The position numbers and the translations under genes were made by a program. Source: an uncultured Christiangramia sp. (GTDB lineage Bacteria > Bacteroidota > Bacteroidia > Flavobacteriales > Flavobacteriaceae). Taken from it: a stretch of DNA of 54,975 nt. Location: positions 1 through 54,975 of the forward strand of contig NZ_CAJWRQ010000005.1 of assembly GCF_913046405.1 (NCBI RefSeq). The letters are read 5' to 3'. Under the pieces are notes generated by a model. It saw nothing but the letters and a program-made list of their open reading frames with translations, had not been told where the DNA came from and did not search any database. This document shows, in pieces, positions 42,083-51,319 of the stretch. Numbering within the stretch: position 1 is the first letter of the stretch; the number at the start of each line of letters is the position of its first letter.

Positions 42083-43372
42083 ATGCTTCTAATTTATACC
42101 CAGAAAGTTACACCGCGAATTGTTTACATATTCAAGCATTTATGTACACAAATTCTGGGGATTCCCATAAACTTTACCTCCAAGATCGAAGAGTTTATCG
42201 CTCATGATGGACCAAAGTTAAGCTACGGAAAACAAGCATTGGGGAACGAATTTTTTATTCAGAATGTAGACCTGCTTCTGGAGCAGGGTTTTTCAGAAAT
42301 AGAAATTAAGGTGCAGCCATGGGATGACACGATTGGATTTTTTGCCCTGGCGGAATCCAGCGATCTACCCTTTGATATATTTGCCGCTTCTTTCTATCTG
42401 CTTAGCAGATATGAAGAATACCTGCCACACGTTAAAGACGCATTTGGAAGATTCCCGGCATCTGAAAGCATTGGATTTCAGGAAAACTTCCTACATAAAC
42501 CAATTGTAGATATCTGGGCTTATAAGTTTCAGGAAATCCTGATGGAGCGATTCCCTCAGTTAGAACACAAAAAAAGAGCTTACCATAACAGTACTATTAT
42601 TACTTCAGAAAACACATTCATTTTTAAGAACAAGGGTTTTCTAAGAAGTTTTGTTGGTTTGCTGTCAGACCTTGTGCAGTTTAACATAGGGAAGGTAATA
42701 GATAGATTGCAGGTATGGATCCGAATAAAATCAGATCCCAATGATACTTTTGAAGATCTTATTAGCATCATTAGAGAAGATAAGATCGAAACTTTGTTCA
42801 TGTTTCAATTAAGCGATTTTTCGAGACATGATCGAAATATAAGCCACAATAGGATTCCCCACAGAGCAGTGATCAAATCGGTAGCAGATTATTCGAAAGT
42901 TGGATTACTGTTGGGTTATTATGCAATGGAAGATATCAGAATTCTGCGAAAAGAGAAATTGAGATTAGAGGATATAGTGCATAGTTCTGTCGAACATGCG
43001 ATGAATCATCAGTACAATCTCAGGCTCCCTGATCAATACAATAACCTGATTGAGCTAGAGATCAATAACGATTACTCCATGGGTTACCCGGATAAACTTG
43101 GCTTTAGAGCGGGTACGAGCACTTCTTACCTTTTTTATGACATTAATATGGAAGTGACCACGCCTCTAAAGGTTCACCCGTATGCGTTCAATTCGAATGT
43201 AGTAGCTAAAATGACCCGCAATAAATTAAATGAAGATCTTCGCAGGATCATACTGGAAACAAAGGAAGTTCAAGGGACTTTAAGATCTGTGTTTTCTAAT
43301 CACGATTTTTCGCAGTATTCAGATTCCAATTCTTATTATTCAGTATTAAACCAAATTCATGAAATTGACTAA
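42083..43372 (+). CDS. Polysaccharide deacetylase-like protein (DUF7033 type), possibly inactive
   Basis: This 429-residue protein belongs to a conserved flavobacterial group with an N-terminal DUF7033 domain (from MLLIYTQKVTPRIVYIFKHL to FDIFAASFYLLSRYEEYLPH) followed by a NodB-like deacetylase fold. It ends with GFRAGTSTSYLFYDINMEVTTPLKVHP, a signature of the group. The strand that normally carries the metal aspartate reads IITSENTFIFKNKG near residues 171-185, with no aspartate. The catalytic motif may therefore be lost. Metal ligands elsewhere could not be confirmed. The start of the next gene lies inside its last codons (14-base overlap). Confidence 0.7.
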   Translation: MLLIYTQKVTPRIVYIFKHLCTQILGIPINFTSKIEEFIAHDGPKLSYGKQALGNEFFIQNVDLLLEQGFSEIEIKVQPWDDTIGFFALAESSDLPFDIFAASFYLLSRYEEYLPHVKDAFGRFPASESIGFQENFLHKPIVDIWAYKFQEILMERFPQLEHKKRAYHNSTIITSENTFIFKNKGFLRSFVGLLSDLVQFNIGKVIDRLQVWIRIKSDPNDTFEDLISIIREDKIETLFMFQLSDFSRHDRNISHNRIPHRAVIKSVADYSKVGLLLGYYAMEDIRILRKEKLRLEDIVHSSVEHAMNHQYNLRLPDQYNNLIELEINNDYSMGYPDKLGFRAGTSTSYLFYDINMEVTTPLKVHPYAFNSNVVAKMTRNKLNEDLRRIILETKEVQGTLRSVFSNHDFSQYSDSNSYYSVLNQIHEID

Positions 43373-44048
43373 TATCCGGGACGTTTATTTTGATCTCGAT
43401 CATACGCTGTGGGATTTTGATAAAAATTCATCACTCGCATTTCAGGAAATTTTTGAAGATCAGAAGCTGGAGATAGAACTTCAGGAATTTCTAAAGATCT
43501 ATATGCCTATAAACCATCAGTACTGGAAATCTTATCGAAACAATCTGCTTAGCAAAGAGGATCTTAGGTACGGTAGATTGAGAGATAGTTTTGAAGCTTT
43601 AAAGTTTGAGGTGAGCGATACTTTAATCTCAAAAATGTCTGAGGATTACATTAATTACCTTCCTAATAATAATTATTTACTGGATGGCGCAGTGGATATT
43701 CTCAGATATCTGTCGGCCTCGTATAATTTACACATTATCACCAATGGTTTTGAGGAGGTTCAGCATTTAAAAATGGAGAAATCTGGCATTCTGGAATACT
43801 TCAGGACAGTGACAACTTCAGAAGAAGCAGGAGTAAAGAAGCCGCATTCGCTGATCTTTGAAAAAGCTATTGGTAAGGGAACCGGTAAACCTGAAACTTC
43901 GGTAATGATTGGTGATAATTTCGAAGCAGATATTTGTGGGGGTCATCAATATGGCATGAAGGTTATCTATCTGGATCCCAGTGAAGATAATTTCAATACT
44001 GAATATCCACGGATCCAAAAGTTAAAACAACTAAGGGATTATCTATAA
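43359..44048 (+). CDS. yjjG: YjjG-type HAD hydrolase (noncanonical pyrimidine nucleotidase)
   Basis: This HAD-superfamily phosphatase has 229 residues. The catalytic DxD is in DVYFDLDHTLWDFDKN (residues 8-23), the hallmark of YjjG, which removes phosphate from unusual pyrimidine nucleotides and so protects DNA. Motif II is ITNGFEEVQHLKM near 126, the motif III lysine lies in KKPHSLIFEKA near 158, and motif IV is VMIGDNFEADICGG near 180. Its ATG overlaps the preceding gene by 14 bases. Confidence 0.9.
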   Translation: MKLTNIRDVYFDLDHTLWDFDKNSSLAFQEIFEDQKLEIELQEFLKIYMPINHQYWKSYRNNLLSKEDLRYGRLRDSFEALKFEVSDTLISKMSEDYINYLPNNNYLLDGAVDILRYLSASYNLHIITNGFEEVQHLKMEKSGILEYFRTVTTSEEAGVKKPHSLIFEKAIGKGTGKPETSVMIGDNFEADICGGHQYGMKVIYLDPSEDNFNTEYPRIQKLKQLRDYL

Positions 44049-44062
44049 TAACAAAGATTAGG

Positions 44063-44070
44063 TATTTTCG
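44063..44070 (+). promoter_or_regulatory. Possible -7 box of the lipoprotein/barrel module
   Basis: TATTTTCG is one mismatch from TAnnTTTG and ends 20 bases before the GTG start at 44091. Confidence 0.4.
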
Positions 44071-44090
44071 TAGACTAAGAAAGCTTTCCC

Positions 44091-44642
44091 GTGTCTAGAC
44101 AAATCCACATTTCCAAAACAATTGCAGGCCTGTTCTTACTGGCGCTCTTCACCTCCTGTTTTAAAGATGTAGACCTTAGCCAGACAGAGGATATTCAAAT
44201 AACGCCAGATATTGATGTCGATATCATTTATTATGATCTCAACAAAGATGACTTTCTGGATTCTGACACCGGAGAGTTTACGGCTATCATTAGAGATACA
44301 GTTAGGCTTGAATATCTTGATGACAGTTATATGCAGGATGGTCTAACCTATGCTGAATTCAGGTTTCGACATGAAAATAGTTTTCCTTATGCTATAAGAA
44401 GTGAGCTGAATTTTTTGAATGACCGAAACAGGAAGGAATTTGATGTGAACTATATCATCCCGGCTGGTAGTGATACAATGATCTCTGTAATTGATACGCT
44501 TCATATCGTACAGGAATCAAATATAAATCAGGTTAAGAAATCTATAGAACTAGCAGTAGAATTAGAGCTTTTAGAGCCTTCTAAAAGTCTCGAAGGAAAT
44601 TTGAAATTTTCATCTAGAGGATTATTTAGACTAACTTTTTAA
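44091..44642 (+). CDS. Lipoprotein of unknown function
   Basis: This 183-residue protein starts at GTG. A signal peptide ends in the lipobox LALFTSC with the lipidated Cys at about residue 23. The rest reads as beta-rich, with repeated hydrophobic/acidic alternation (DIDVDIIYYDLNKDDFLDSD, TVRLEYLDDSYMQDG). I recognise no named family, though similar small lipoproteins precede DUF5723 barrels in flavobacteria. It ends one base before the barrel gene and is most likely its partner at the outer membrane. Confidence 0.72.
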   Translation: MSRQIHISKTIAGLFLLALFTSCFKDVDLSQTEDIQITPDIDVDIIYYDLNKDDFLDSDTGEFTAIIRDTVRLEYLDDSYMQDGLTYAEFRFRHENSFPYAIRSELNFLNDRNRKEFDVNYIIPAGSDTMISVIDTLHIVQESNINQVKKSIELAVELELLEPSKSLEGNLKFSSRGLFRLTF

Positions 44643-44643
44643 T

Positions 44644-46053
44644 ATGAGAATTGCAATAGTACTGCTTATATTCTTCTATTGCAGCTCTGTCTCCGGGCAA
44701 AATAAACCATTGCTTTATAATGTAGATGATCTGCCACAGGCATTACTTCAGAATCCAGGTGCCAGGATCGATTTTACAAGACATTTTGGAATTCCCTTGT
44801 TTTCGCAAATTCATTTTTCTGTAGGTTCGACAGGTGTTACTGCCAAAGACATTTTTGAAGATGACGGGCGTAATATCAATGCAAGAATTCAAAGCGCTAT
44901 CAGGAATCTTACTTCAACAGATTTTTTTTCTATCAATGAGCAGATAGAGATCGTTTCTTTTGGGTGGAAGATGGGTAATAGAGGTTATTTTTCTGCAGGG
45001 GCATATCAGGAAGCCGATATCTTTGCGTACTTCCCCAGTGATCCTGCAAAACTTGCTTTTGAAGGAAATGCAGACTACATAGGCCAACCCTTTAGATTCG
45101 ATGATGTTAGCTTTACAGGAGAGGTGCTTACAGTTTATCACGCCGGCTTTAACTACAAAATGGATTCTAAACTCACCGTTGGCGGTCGAGTCAAGCTATA
45201 TTCTGGAATTTTTAACGTAGAGAGTACTAATAATAAAGGAGCCTTTGTGACTACAGAAACACCAGGTGGGGTAAATTTTTACCAACATGCAGTAAATGGC
45301 CTTGATATAGTAGTGAACACTTCCGGTTATGCAAGTCTACGTGATGAAGAGGATATGACAGTTGACCAGGCAGCTGCTGAACTTCTTAGCAGGTCCTTCT
45401 TTGGTCAGAATGTTGGAGTGGGAGTAGACCTTGGTTTTCACTACAGGGTCACAGAACAGTTTTCTGTGAATGCAGCCATACAGGATTTTGGAGTAATGTT
45501 TCACCAAAAGGATATCGAAAATTCACGCTATTTTGGATCTTATGAGACAAGTGGTTTGCAACCATTATTTCCGGAGTTAAATCCTGGTCAGGAGACAATT
45601 CCATATTGGGATGTATTAGAAGAGGAACTGGATGTTAATCTACAGGATGACAAGACCTTCGGAGCTTATAATACCTGGCGTCCATTGAAATATAATGCTT
45701 CGATTCAATTTGGGACAGGCAAGTCGATCTTACCCTGTGACTATTTAATTAGCAAGAAGCCACGCTATATGAACTTATTCGGAATGATAGTTTCCGGAGT
45801 AAATCGTCCTAAGGGTCCTACCTATGGTGTCACCACTTACTGGGACAGGAAAATAAACGATTATTTTAGATTTAGAGTGGCTTATGGTTTGGATCAATTT
45901 TCGCGGACAAAGTTTGGGGTAATGGCTTCCAGTAGATTTAAAAACTTTAATGCTTATATCGCAGCAAACGATATCATTGGTTATACCAACCTTGCCAATG
46001 CGCATAGTGCATCCTTGCAATTAGGCATACAATACGTATTTAAAGACTTATGA
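44644..46053 (+). CDS. DUF5723 family outer-membrane beta-barrel protein
   Basis: This 469-residue protein has a signal peptide (LLIFFYCSSVSGQ) and barrel-like alternating strands. It resembles DUF5723 proteins, which are related in fold to PorP/FadL barrels. Markers are LLYNVDDLPQALLQNPGARID at the front, VSFGWKMGNRGYFSAGAYQE near 103, and a late KFGVMASSRFKNFNAYIAAND. The last residues form a C-terminal strand ending QLGIQYVFKDL, suited to insertion into the outer membrane. Its stop overlaps the next start as ATGA. The substrate or cargo is unknown. Confidence 0.78.
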   Translation: MRIAIVLLIFFYCSSVSGQNKPLLYNVDDLPQALLQNPGARIDFTRHFGIPLFSQIHFSVGSTGVTAKDIFEDDGRNINARIQSAIRNLTSTDFFSINEQIEIVSFGWKMGNRGYFSAGAYQEADIFAYFPSDPAKLAFEGNADYIGQPFRFDDVSFTGEVLTVYHAGFNYKMDSKLTVGGRVKLYSGIFNVESTNNKGAFVTTETPGGVNFYQHAVNGLDIVVNTSGYASLRDEEDMTVDQAAAELLSRSFFGQNVGVGVDLGFHYRVTEQFSVNAAIQDFGVMFHQKDIENSRYFGSYETSGLQPLFPELNPGQETIPYWDVLEEELDVNLQDDKTFGAYNTWRPLKYNASIQFGTGKSILPCDYLISKKPRYMNLFGMIVSGVNRPKGPTYGVTTYWDRKINDYFRFRVAYGLDQFSRTKFGVMASSRFKNFNAYIAANDIIGYTNLANAHSASLQLGIQYVFKDL

Positions 46054-46922
46054 AAAAATTAATAATATTAGCAGCAATGATTTTTTATGGGAACATTTTT
46101 TCCCAGGATCTAAAGGATTTTAAATATATAATTGTCCCTGAAAGCTATGAAATTCTTGGGAAAACGAACCAGTATCAATTAAACGCCCTTACAAAATTCC
46201 TATTTGAAAAGAATGGTTTTAAAACTATTATGAAAACTGAAGCCTGGCCAGAAGATCTCCAACATAATCCTTGTCTGGGCGTAAGTCCGGTTTTAGTGGA
46301 AGATTCTGGATTGTTTGTAACCAAGATGCGGATAGTACTCCAGGACTGTAAAGGAATGACCGTCTATAAAACTCGTGAGGGAAAGAGTAAAAAGAAGGAA
46401 TTTCAAGCTGCCTACCAGGAATCTTTTCGAGATGCTTTTCAGGACCTGGCAGATTTGAAATATGAGTATAACTATAGCTCAGGCAATGCAGAAACGGTTG
46501 AAAAGTCAAATGAGATTTCTTCTGTCATAGAGGATAAGAATATAACTTCTGAAGCAAAAATTGAGGTAGTTTCAGAATCTGAAAGTGATGTCGCTCATGA
46601 AGTAGTAGCTACCAAAAAAAATGATCTGCCAGCAGGGAGTGAAGTTGAGGGAAATTTAGATTCTCTGGAAAATAGTCAATGGATCTACGGTGATGCTGTT
46701 TTTGAATTGAGAGCTTTCAATTCCAATTATGCCTTATACCAGCTGAATGCACCCGAACCTATAGCGTTATTATTGAAGACCAATAAACCCAACGAATTTG
46801 TATATAGATCACTCCTGAATAGTGGAACGGTATCTTATCGCAAAAATTCAGGATTAGAAATTAGCTACTTCAACAGTAAAACTAATAAGCAGGAGTCAGT
46901 ATTCTTAAAAACTAAAGATTAA
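46050..46922 (+). CDS. Exported protein of unknown function, coupled to the DUF5723 barrel
   Basis: This 290-residue protein starts with a signal peptide (MKKLIILAAMIFYGNIFSQ). Residues 22-145 form a compact domain (FKYIIVPESYEILGKTNQYQLNALTKFLFEKNGFKTIM), a pattern I have seen only as a conserved hypothetical in flavobacteria. It is followed by a low-complexity acidic linker (about 150-205) and a C-terminal beta-rich domain. The start overlaps the barrel gene stop by four bases, so translation is probably coupled. It converges with rarA, with a 4-base overlap at the stops. Confidence 0.75.
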   Translation: MKKLIILAAMIFYGNIFSQDLKDFKYIIVPESYEILGKTNQYQLNALTKFLFEKNGFKTIMKTEAWPEDLQHNPCLGVSPVLVEDSGLFVTKMRIVLQDCKGMTVYKTREGKSKKKEFQAAYQESFRDAFQDLADLKYEYNYSSGNAETVEKSNEISSVIEDKNITSEAKIEVVSESESDVAHEVVATKKNDLPAGSEVEGNLDSLENSQWIYGDAVFELRAFNSNYALYQLNAPEPIALLLKTNKPNEFVYRSLLNSGTVSYRKNSGLEISYFNSKTNKQESVFLKTKD

Positions 46923-48193
46923 TAACCATATTTTTTTTGCCAGCGCTTCCGCAGAAATTCACGTTGCGCATTTTCCCGCTGATTATTTCCGGGTTCATAT
47001 AGGGTAGTGCCAGCGATATCATCTGGTAGAAATTCTGCTGCAACAAAATTACCTGTGTGATTATGGGCATATTTATAATCTTTTCCGTAACCTATATCTT
47101 TCATTAATTTCGTGGGCGCATTCCTGATTGCCAAGGGAACCGACAGATCACCAGTTTTTTTAACCAAACTTTGAGCTTTATTAATAGCCATGTAGGCTGC
47201 ATTGCTCTTAGGTGAAGTTGCCAGGTAGGTCACGCACTGGCTTAGTATAATTCTGGCTTCCGGATATCCAATTGTATTCACCGCCTGGAATGAATTATTA
47301 GCTATCACCAGGGCGGTTGGATTGGCATTCCCAATGTCTTCGCTCGCCAGGATCAATAACCTTCGTGCAATAAACTTCACGTCTTCACCTCCTTCTATCA
47401 TTCTTGCCAGCCAGTAAACCGCAGCATTTGGATCACTCCCTCTAATAGATTTGATAAATGCAGAAATAATATCGTAATGCTGTTCTCCTGTTTTATCATA
47501 GAGAACGGTATTTTGCTGAACCTTCTGCAGCACAAGTTCATTAGTGATCTTTACATTTACTTCTTCTGAAGTGACTAATAATTCAAAGATATTCAGAAGT
47601 TTCCTGGCGTCTCCACCGCTTAATCTTAATAAAGCTTCAGTCTCTTCTAGCTGTACATTTTTAGCCGAAATTACCTTGTCCTGTTCCATTGCTCTCTTCA
47701 GAAGATCTACCAGGTCTTCTTTTGAGAACGGTTTTAGAATATAAACCTGACATCTGGACAAAAGGGCAGATATAACCTCAAAACTTGGATTTTCAGTCGT
47801 GGCGCCAATAAGGGTAACCCATCCTTTCTCTACAGCTCCAAGTAGAGAATCCTGTTGAGATTTACTGAATCGATGGATCTCATCAATGAATAGAATCGGA
47901 CTTTTGGTGGTAAATAAACCATCACTTTTCTTAGCCTTTTCAATGATCTCACGTACATCTTTTACGCCACTACTAATTGCGCTTAGGGTAAAGAAAGGTC
48001 GGCCAGATTCCGAAGCTATAATATTCGCCAGTGTGGTTTTGCCTACACCAGGAGGTCCCCATAAGATCATAGATGGAATGATTCCTTGTTTAATTTGTTG
48101 TCGCATAGCACCATTCTTACCAATTAAGTGATGCTGACTCAGGTAATCATCAAGAGTTTTAGGACGCAATCTTTCTGCTAGTGGTTGACTCAT
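46919..48193 (-). CDS. rarA: Replication-associated recombination protein RarA (MgsA)
   Basis: RarA is an AAA+ ATPase related to clamp loaders that acts at stalled replication forks. I start it at ATG 48193 ([18 protein letters not shown]), giving 424 residues. A TTG 18 bases upstream is less likely. Walker A is [13 protein letters not shown] near residue 45, Walker [17 protein letters not shown] near 100, and sensor 1 is in [11 protein letters not shown] near 128. The C-terminal half carries the tetramerisation domain, ending [13 protein letters not shown]. Confidence 0.95.
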   Translation of the reverse strand: MSQPLAERLRPKTLDDYLSQHHLIGKNGAMRQQIKQGIIPSMILWGPPGVGKTTLANIIASESGRPFFTLSAISSGVKDVREIIEKAKKSDGLFTTKSPILFIDEIHRFSKSQQDSLLGAVEKGWVTLIGATTENPSFEVISALLSRCQVYILKPFSKEDLVDLLKRAMEQDKVISAKNVQLEETEALLRLSGGDARKLLNIFELLVTSEEVNVKITNELVLQKVQQNTVLYDKTGEQHYDIISAFIKSIRGSDPNAAVYWLARMIEGGEDVKFIARRLLILASEDIGNANPTALVIANNSFQAVNTIGYPEARIILSQCVTYLATSPKSNAAYMAINKAQSLVKKTGDLSVPLAIRNAPTKLMKDIGYGKDYKYAHNHTGNFVAAEFLPDDIAGTTLYEPGNNQRENAQREFLRKRWQKKYGY

Positions 48194-48270
48194 AGGTGTT
48201 TTGTCTGACAAGTTAACATCCTGATTTATTTGGACGCTTTTTTGTAATATTAATTAAAATTGAATACAAT

Positions 48271-49011
48271 TTGAAACCTTCCTCTCCATTTGTTTTTACC
48301 AGCGGCACAATAGGGTATCCCTTGTTATTCGTGTTGATGATCTGGATAGTTTTCTGGGCAGAGCTTCGGTTCAATTTAAATTTAGCGCCCTTCGGTGTAA
48401 GGCCGGGGGAAGCGGTTGGGCTTCGGGGGATCATATTCTCACCCTTCATTCACTCAGATATAAAACATCTCTTTAATAATACAATTCCCTTATTTATACT
48501 ATCTCTCGCCTTATTTTACTTTTACAGACCCTTACGCTGGAAGGTGTTGTTAATTGGTCTCGTTTCAACAGGTTTGATTACATGGATTATAGGTCGACCT
48601 GCAAATCACATTGGAGCTAGTGGAATTATCTATTTACTTGCTGCATTCCTTTTCTTTAAAGGAATCTTTTCTAAGAATTATCGCCTTGTAGCCTTGTCGC
48701 TTATAGTAGTATTTGTTTACGGTGGGTTGATATGGTATGTAACTCCAATAGATCCAAAGATTTCCTGGGAGGGACACCTGGCTGGCCTATTGAGCGGACT
48801 GGGGCTGGCTGTGGTTTTTAAAAAACAAATCGCAAAACCTCCTAAATATCATTGGGAATCTCCAGATTTTAAAGATTCTGATGATTTATTTATGCAGCAT
48901 TTTGACGAGCAGGGAAATTTTGTAGATAATCTGCCTTTTCAGAATATGGAAGAGGAGGAAACCGAGTATAACTACATTTATACCGAAAAAAAGTCAGACG
49001 ACAAGAATTAA
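48271..49011 (+). CDS. Rhomboid family intramembrane serine protease
   Basis: This is a 246-residue intramembrane protease with about six membrane helices. The catalytic Ser117 is in HIGASGII (the rhomboid GxSx motif) and the partner His169 is in WEGHLAGLLSG. The first conserved loop, RGIIFSPFIHSDIKHLFNNTIPLF, also fits, with histidines and asparagine before helix 2. The start is TTG 48271. No ATG is available upstream before a stop, and the next in-frame ATG would cut into the first helix. A hydrophilic tail of about 50 acidic residues follows the last helix. It is divergent from rarA and overlaps rlmB by 4 bases at the 3' end. Confidence 0.88.
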   Translation: MKPSSPFVFTSGTIGYPLLFVLMIWIVFWAELRFNLNLAPFGVRPGEAVGLRGIIFSPFIHSDIKHLFNNTIPLFILSLALFYFYRPLRWKVLLIGLVSTGLITWIIGRPANHIGASGIIYLLAAFLFFKGIFSKNYRLVALSLIVVFVYGGLIWYVTPIDPKISWEGHLAGLLSGLGLAVVFKKQIAKPPKYHWESPDFKDSDDLFMQHFDEQGNFVDNLPFQNMEEEETEYNYIYTEKKSDDKN

Positions 49012-49742
49012 CTTCTTTGTCTAACTGTTTCGTAAAGCACGGCGCCACAAGCTACAGATACATTCAAAGAAGCGATCTCTCCAAGCATAGGTAGTTTTGC
49101 CCTAAAGTCTGCTAGCTTAAGGATGGAATTTGATACTCCTTTAGCTTCATCCCCCATTACGATGGCCAGAGGTTGCTTGAGGTCAATATCGTAAACGGTT
49201 TCATCTGTTTTTTCAGTAGCTGCAACGATCTTTACATCATATGTTTGTAGATGAAATAATGCATCTTTAATATGATCTACTTTGCATATTGGTACTTTGA
49301 ACACGGCTCCAGCTGAAGTTTTCACCGTATCAGCATTAATAGGAGCAGATCCTTTTTCCTGAACAATGATGCCATCTACTCCACAACATTCTGCGGTTCT
49401 AATAATGGCTCCAAAATTCCTAACATCAGTAATCCCGTCCAGTAGCAGGTAAAGTGGAATTGTACTTTTATTTTGAACAGATTCTACAAGATCATTAAGA
49501 CTTACAAAAATTATAGGCGATATATTAGCTACGACTCCCTGGTGATTACCCTTACTGACTTTGTTTAATTTCTCAATTGGCACATAAGACACGGTGAAAG
49601 ATCCGCCCTTTAGATGACGGTTCAATTCCTGAAACAAGCTCCCGGCTAAGCCTTTCTGGATAAATACCTTTTCAATACTTTTCCCACTTTCTATAGCTTC
49701 AATCACAGCTCGAATTCCGAATATTCTTGTAGTTTCTTCCAT
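49008..49742 (-). CDS. rlmB: 23S rRNA 2'-O-methyltransferase RlmB (TrmH/SpoU family)
   Basis: RlmB methylates the ribose of a conserved G in 23S rRNA domain V. The 244-residue protein has the small N-terminal substrate domain (FGIRAVIEAIESGKSIEKVFIQKGL) and the SPOUT knot. Motif 1 is LLDGITDVRNFGAIIRTAECCGVDGI near 103-128, motif 2 IVMGDEAKGVS near 192, and motif 3 LPMLGEIASLNVSVACGAVLYE near 214. Other TrmH-family RNA methylases look similar, but length and motifs favour RlmB. Confidence 0.92.
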   Translation of the reverse strand: MEETTRIFGIRAVIEAIESGKSIEKVFIQKGLAGSLFQELNRHLKGGSFTVSYVPIEKLNKVSKGNHQGVVANISPIIFVSLNDLVESVQNKSTIPLYLLLDGITDVRNFGAIIRTAECCGVDGIIVQEKGSAPINADTVKTSAGAVFKVPICKVDHIKDALFHLQTYDVKIVAATEKTDETVYDIDLKQPLAIVMGDEAKGVSNSILKLADFRAKLPMLGEIASLNVSVACGAVLYETVRQRS

Positions 49743-49787
49743 GCTTCAAAGTTAGTACAATTATATTCTTCGAGAAATGATTAATAA

Positions 49788-49816
49788 AAAAAAGCCACCC
49801 ATTTGGGTGGCTTTTC
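49788..49816. terminator. Terminator between rlmB and the SusD gene
   Basis: AAAAGCCACCC (49790-49800) and GGGTGGCTTTT (49805-49815) form a perfect 11-bp stem with an ATTT loop. On the minus strand it is followed by a T run, so it ends the susC-susD transcript. It begins just after the susD stop. Confidence 0.85.
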
Positions 49817-49836
49817 ATTTTTAATTAAATCAATAT

Positions 49837-51309
49837 TTATTCATCATCTTCCTCAGTCGCTGGACCAGGGTAAGTTGATTGATCTGGTGTAGTCGTGTCC
49901 CAGAATACTGGAGTTTGAGCATCATCTCCACCAATTGCACCAGCAGCATCAATGTAGTTAGCATTGTTTAAGTTCTGCTCATCGATTGGATAAGTATATC
50001 TAAGTGGAACGAAAGTCTCATTATCTGTTGGGATATTGAAAACCGGATCGTCATATAATCTCCATGTAGACCATCCTTCAGCAGGGTTATCATACATTGC
50101 TATCCAGAACTGAGTTGCAAATTGCATTTCAGAACCATCGTAAGCAACTTCAGGCTGTGACAGGTACTCTTCAGTAGCATCACCAGAAATACCCCAGTAC
50201 TCCATAGATGCTGTAATTGCAGCATTGTAATGAGTCTCAGCATCTCCAGGAACATTATATCCAAGTTCAGCAGCTTTAGACAGATTAAATCTAACTTCAG
50301 CATAGTCTAAGAGAATTCCTTCTCTAGTTGGATCAAGGAATGCATCTCCAATGTGAGTAAAGGAACCATAGTTATTACTTCCACCATAATCACCACCAAT
50401 GTAACCATCAGCAATATTATCATCGAAATAAACCATTCTTCTTGGGTCTTCAAATTGGTTCATGTAATCAACGATTGTCTCAGAGGCAAGAAAGTCAGAT
50501 CTACCACTCTGTACCAAATCTTCCCAAAGTGGGTTTGTGTTTGGTGCATTAGATTGGTAATCGATCGTAGCATTGTCATCATTTGAAGTGAAAACACCGG
50601 CTGACACAGCAGACTCAACAGTAGCTTGAGATAAAGAAGGATTTACATCCTGAAGTCTGATTCCCATTCTAAGTTTAAGAGAATTAGCAAACATCATCCA
50701 TTTGCTCATGTCTCCTGAGTAAACAACATCTGAACCTGAGTATCCTTGTCCTGCTGAAAGCATGCTTCCAACAGCATCAAGTCTGGAAATAAGGTCTGCG
50801 TAAACAGTTGCAGCATCGTCATATACAGGTAGTGAGAATTCACTAGGTTGTAATGCCTGTGTATAAGGAATGTCTCCAAATCCATCAACCAATAAGTGCC
50901 AAGTATAAACTTCAATCACCTCAAGTTGTCCTATTCTAGCGTCCTTTTGAGCTTGAGTCAAACCTTCGTTTGCATTAACAACTCTTTTTGCGTCCTGAAG
51001 ATCATAAATTACATCTGTGTAATATTCACTCCAAACTGCATCTGGATTTTGACGAGCTGTAAAATCATAGTTAGGCTCATCAGTATAAGTCGTTGTAGTC
51101 AAATACTGCCCAAGGAACCTGTAAAGAGGTTGGTTCACGTTCGGGCTGGCAGTATAGTCACCAAGACTTACCGTAGCAGCGGTAAATAAGAAATCTGAAG
51201 CTACAGCATCGGGATTTTTAGGATCCCTGTTTAAATTTTCATACTGTTCATCACTCTGGCAGGACCAAAGCATTGCAACAGCTGAAAGAGCAACAATATA
51301 TTTTTTCAT
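49837..51309 (-). CDS. SusD/RagB family nutrient-binding outer-membrane lipoprotein
   Basis: SusD-type proteins cap the SusC channel and hand it glycans or peptides. The 490-residue product has the lipobox MLWSC with Cys17 as the lipid anchor. The N-terminal block NLNRDPKNPDAVASDFLFTAATVSLGDY is typical of the SusD-like_2 group. Helical TPR-like pairs follow, for example VIYDLQDAKRVVNANEGLTQAQKDARIGQLEVI near 100-135 and MFANSLKLRMGIRL near 212. The family C-terminus includes YTYPIDEQNLNNANY. It lies 10 bases after the SusC gene. No carbohydrate-active enzyme is in the window, so the ligand cannot be inferred. Confidence 0.92.
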   Translation of the reverse strand: MKKYIVALSAVAMLWSCQSDEQYENLNRDPKNPDAVASDFLFTAATVSLGDYTASPNVNQPLYRFLGQYLTTTTYTDEPNYDFTARQNPDAVWSEYYTDVIYDLQDAKRVVNANEGLTQAQKDARIGQLEVIEVYTWHLLVDGFGDIPYTQALQPSEFSLPVYDDAATVYADLISRLDAVGSMLSAGQGYSGSDVVYSGDMSKWMMFANSLKLRMGIRLQDVNPSLSQATVESAVSAGVFTSNDDNATIDYQSNAPNTNPLWEDLVQSGRSDFLASETIVDYMNQFEDPRRMVYFDDNIADGYIGGDYGGSNNYGSFTHIGDAFLDPTREGILLDYAEVRFNLSKAAELGYNVPGDAETHYNAAITASMEYWGISGDATEEYLSQPEVAYDGSEMQFATQFWIAMYDNPAEGWSTWRLYDDPVFNIPTDNETFVPLRYTYPIDEQNLNNANYIDAAGAIGGDDAQTPVFWDTTTPDQSTYPGPATEEDDE

Positions 51310-51319
51310 AGTATTTTAA

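Noticed and set aside
48213-48449. Minus-strand frame opposite the rhomboid start
   Set aside because: It overlaps a well-supported rhomboid gene, and its sequence is the reverse reading of membrane-helix codons.
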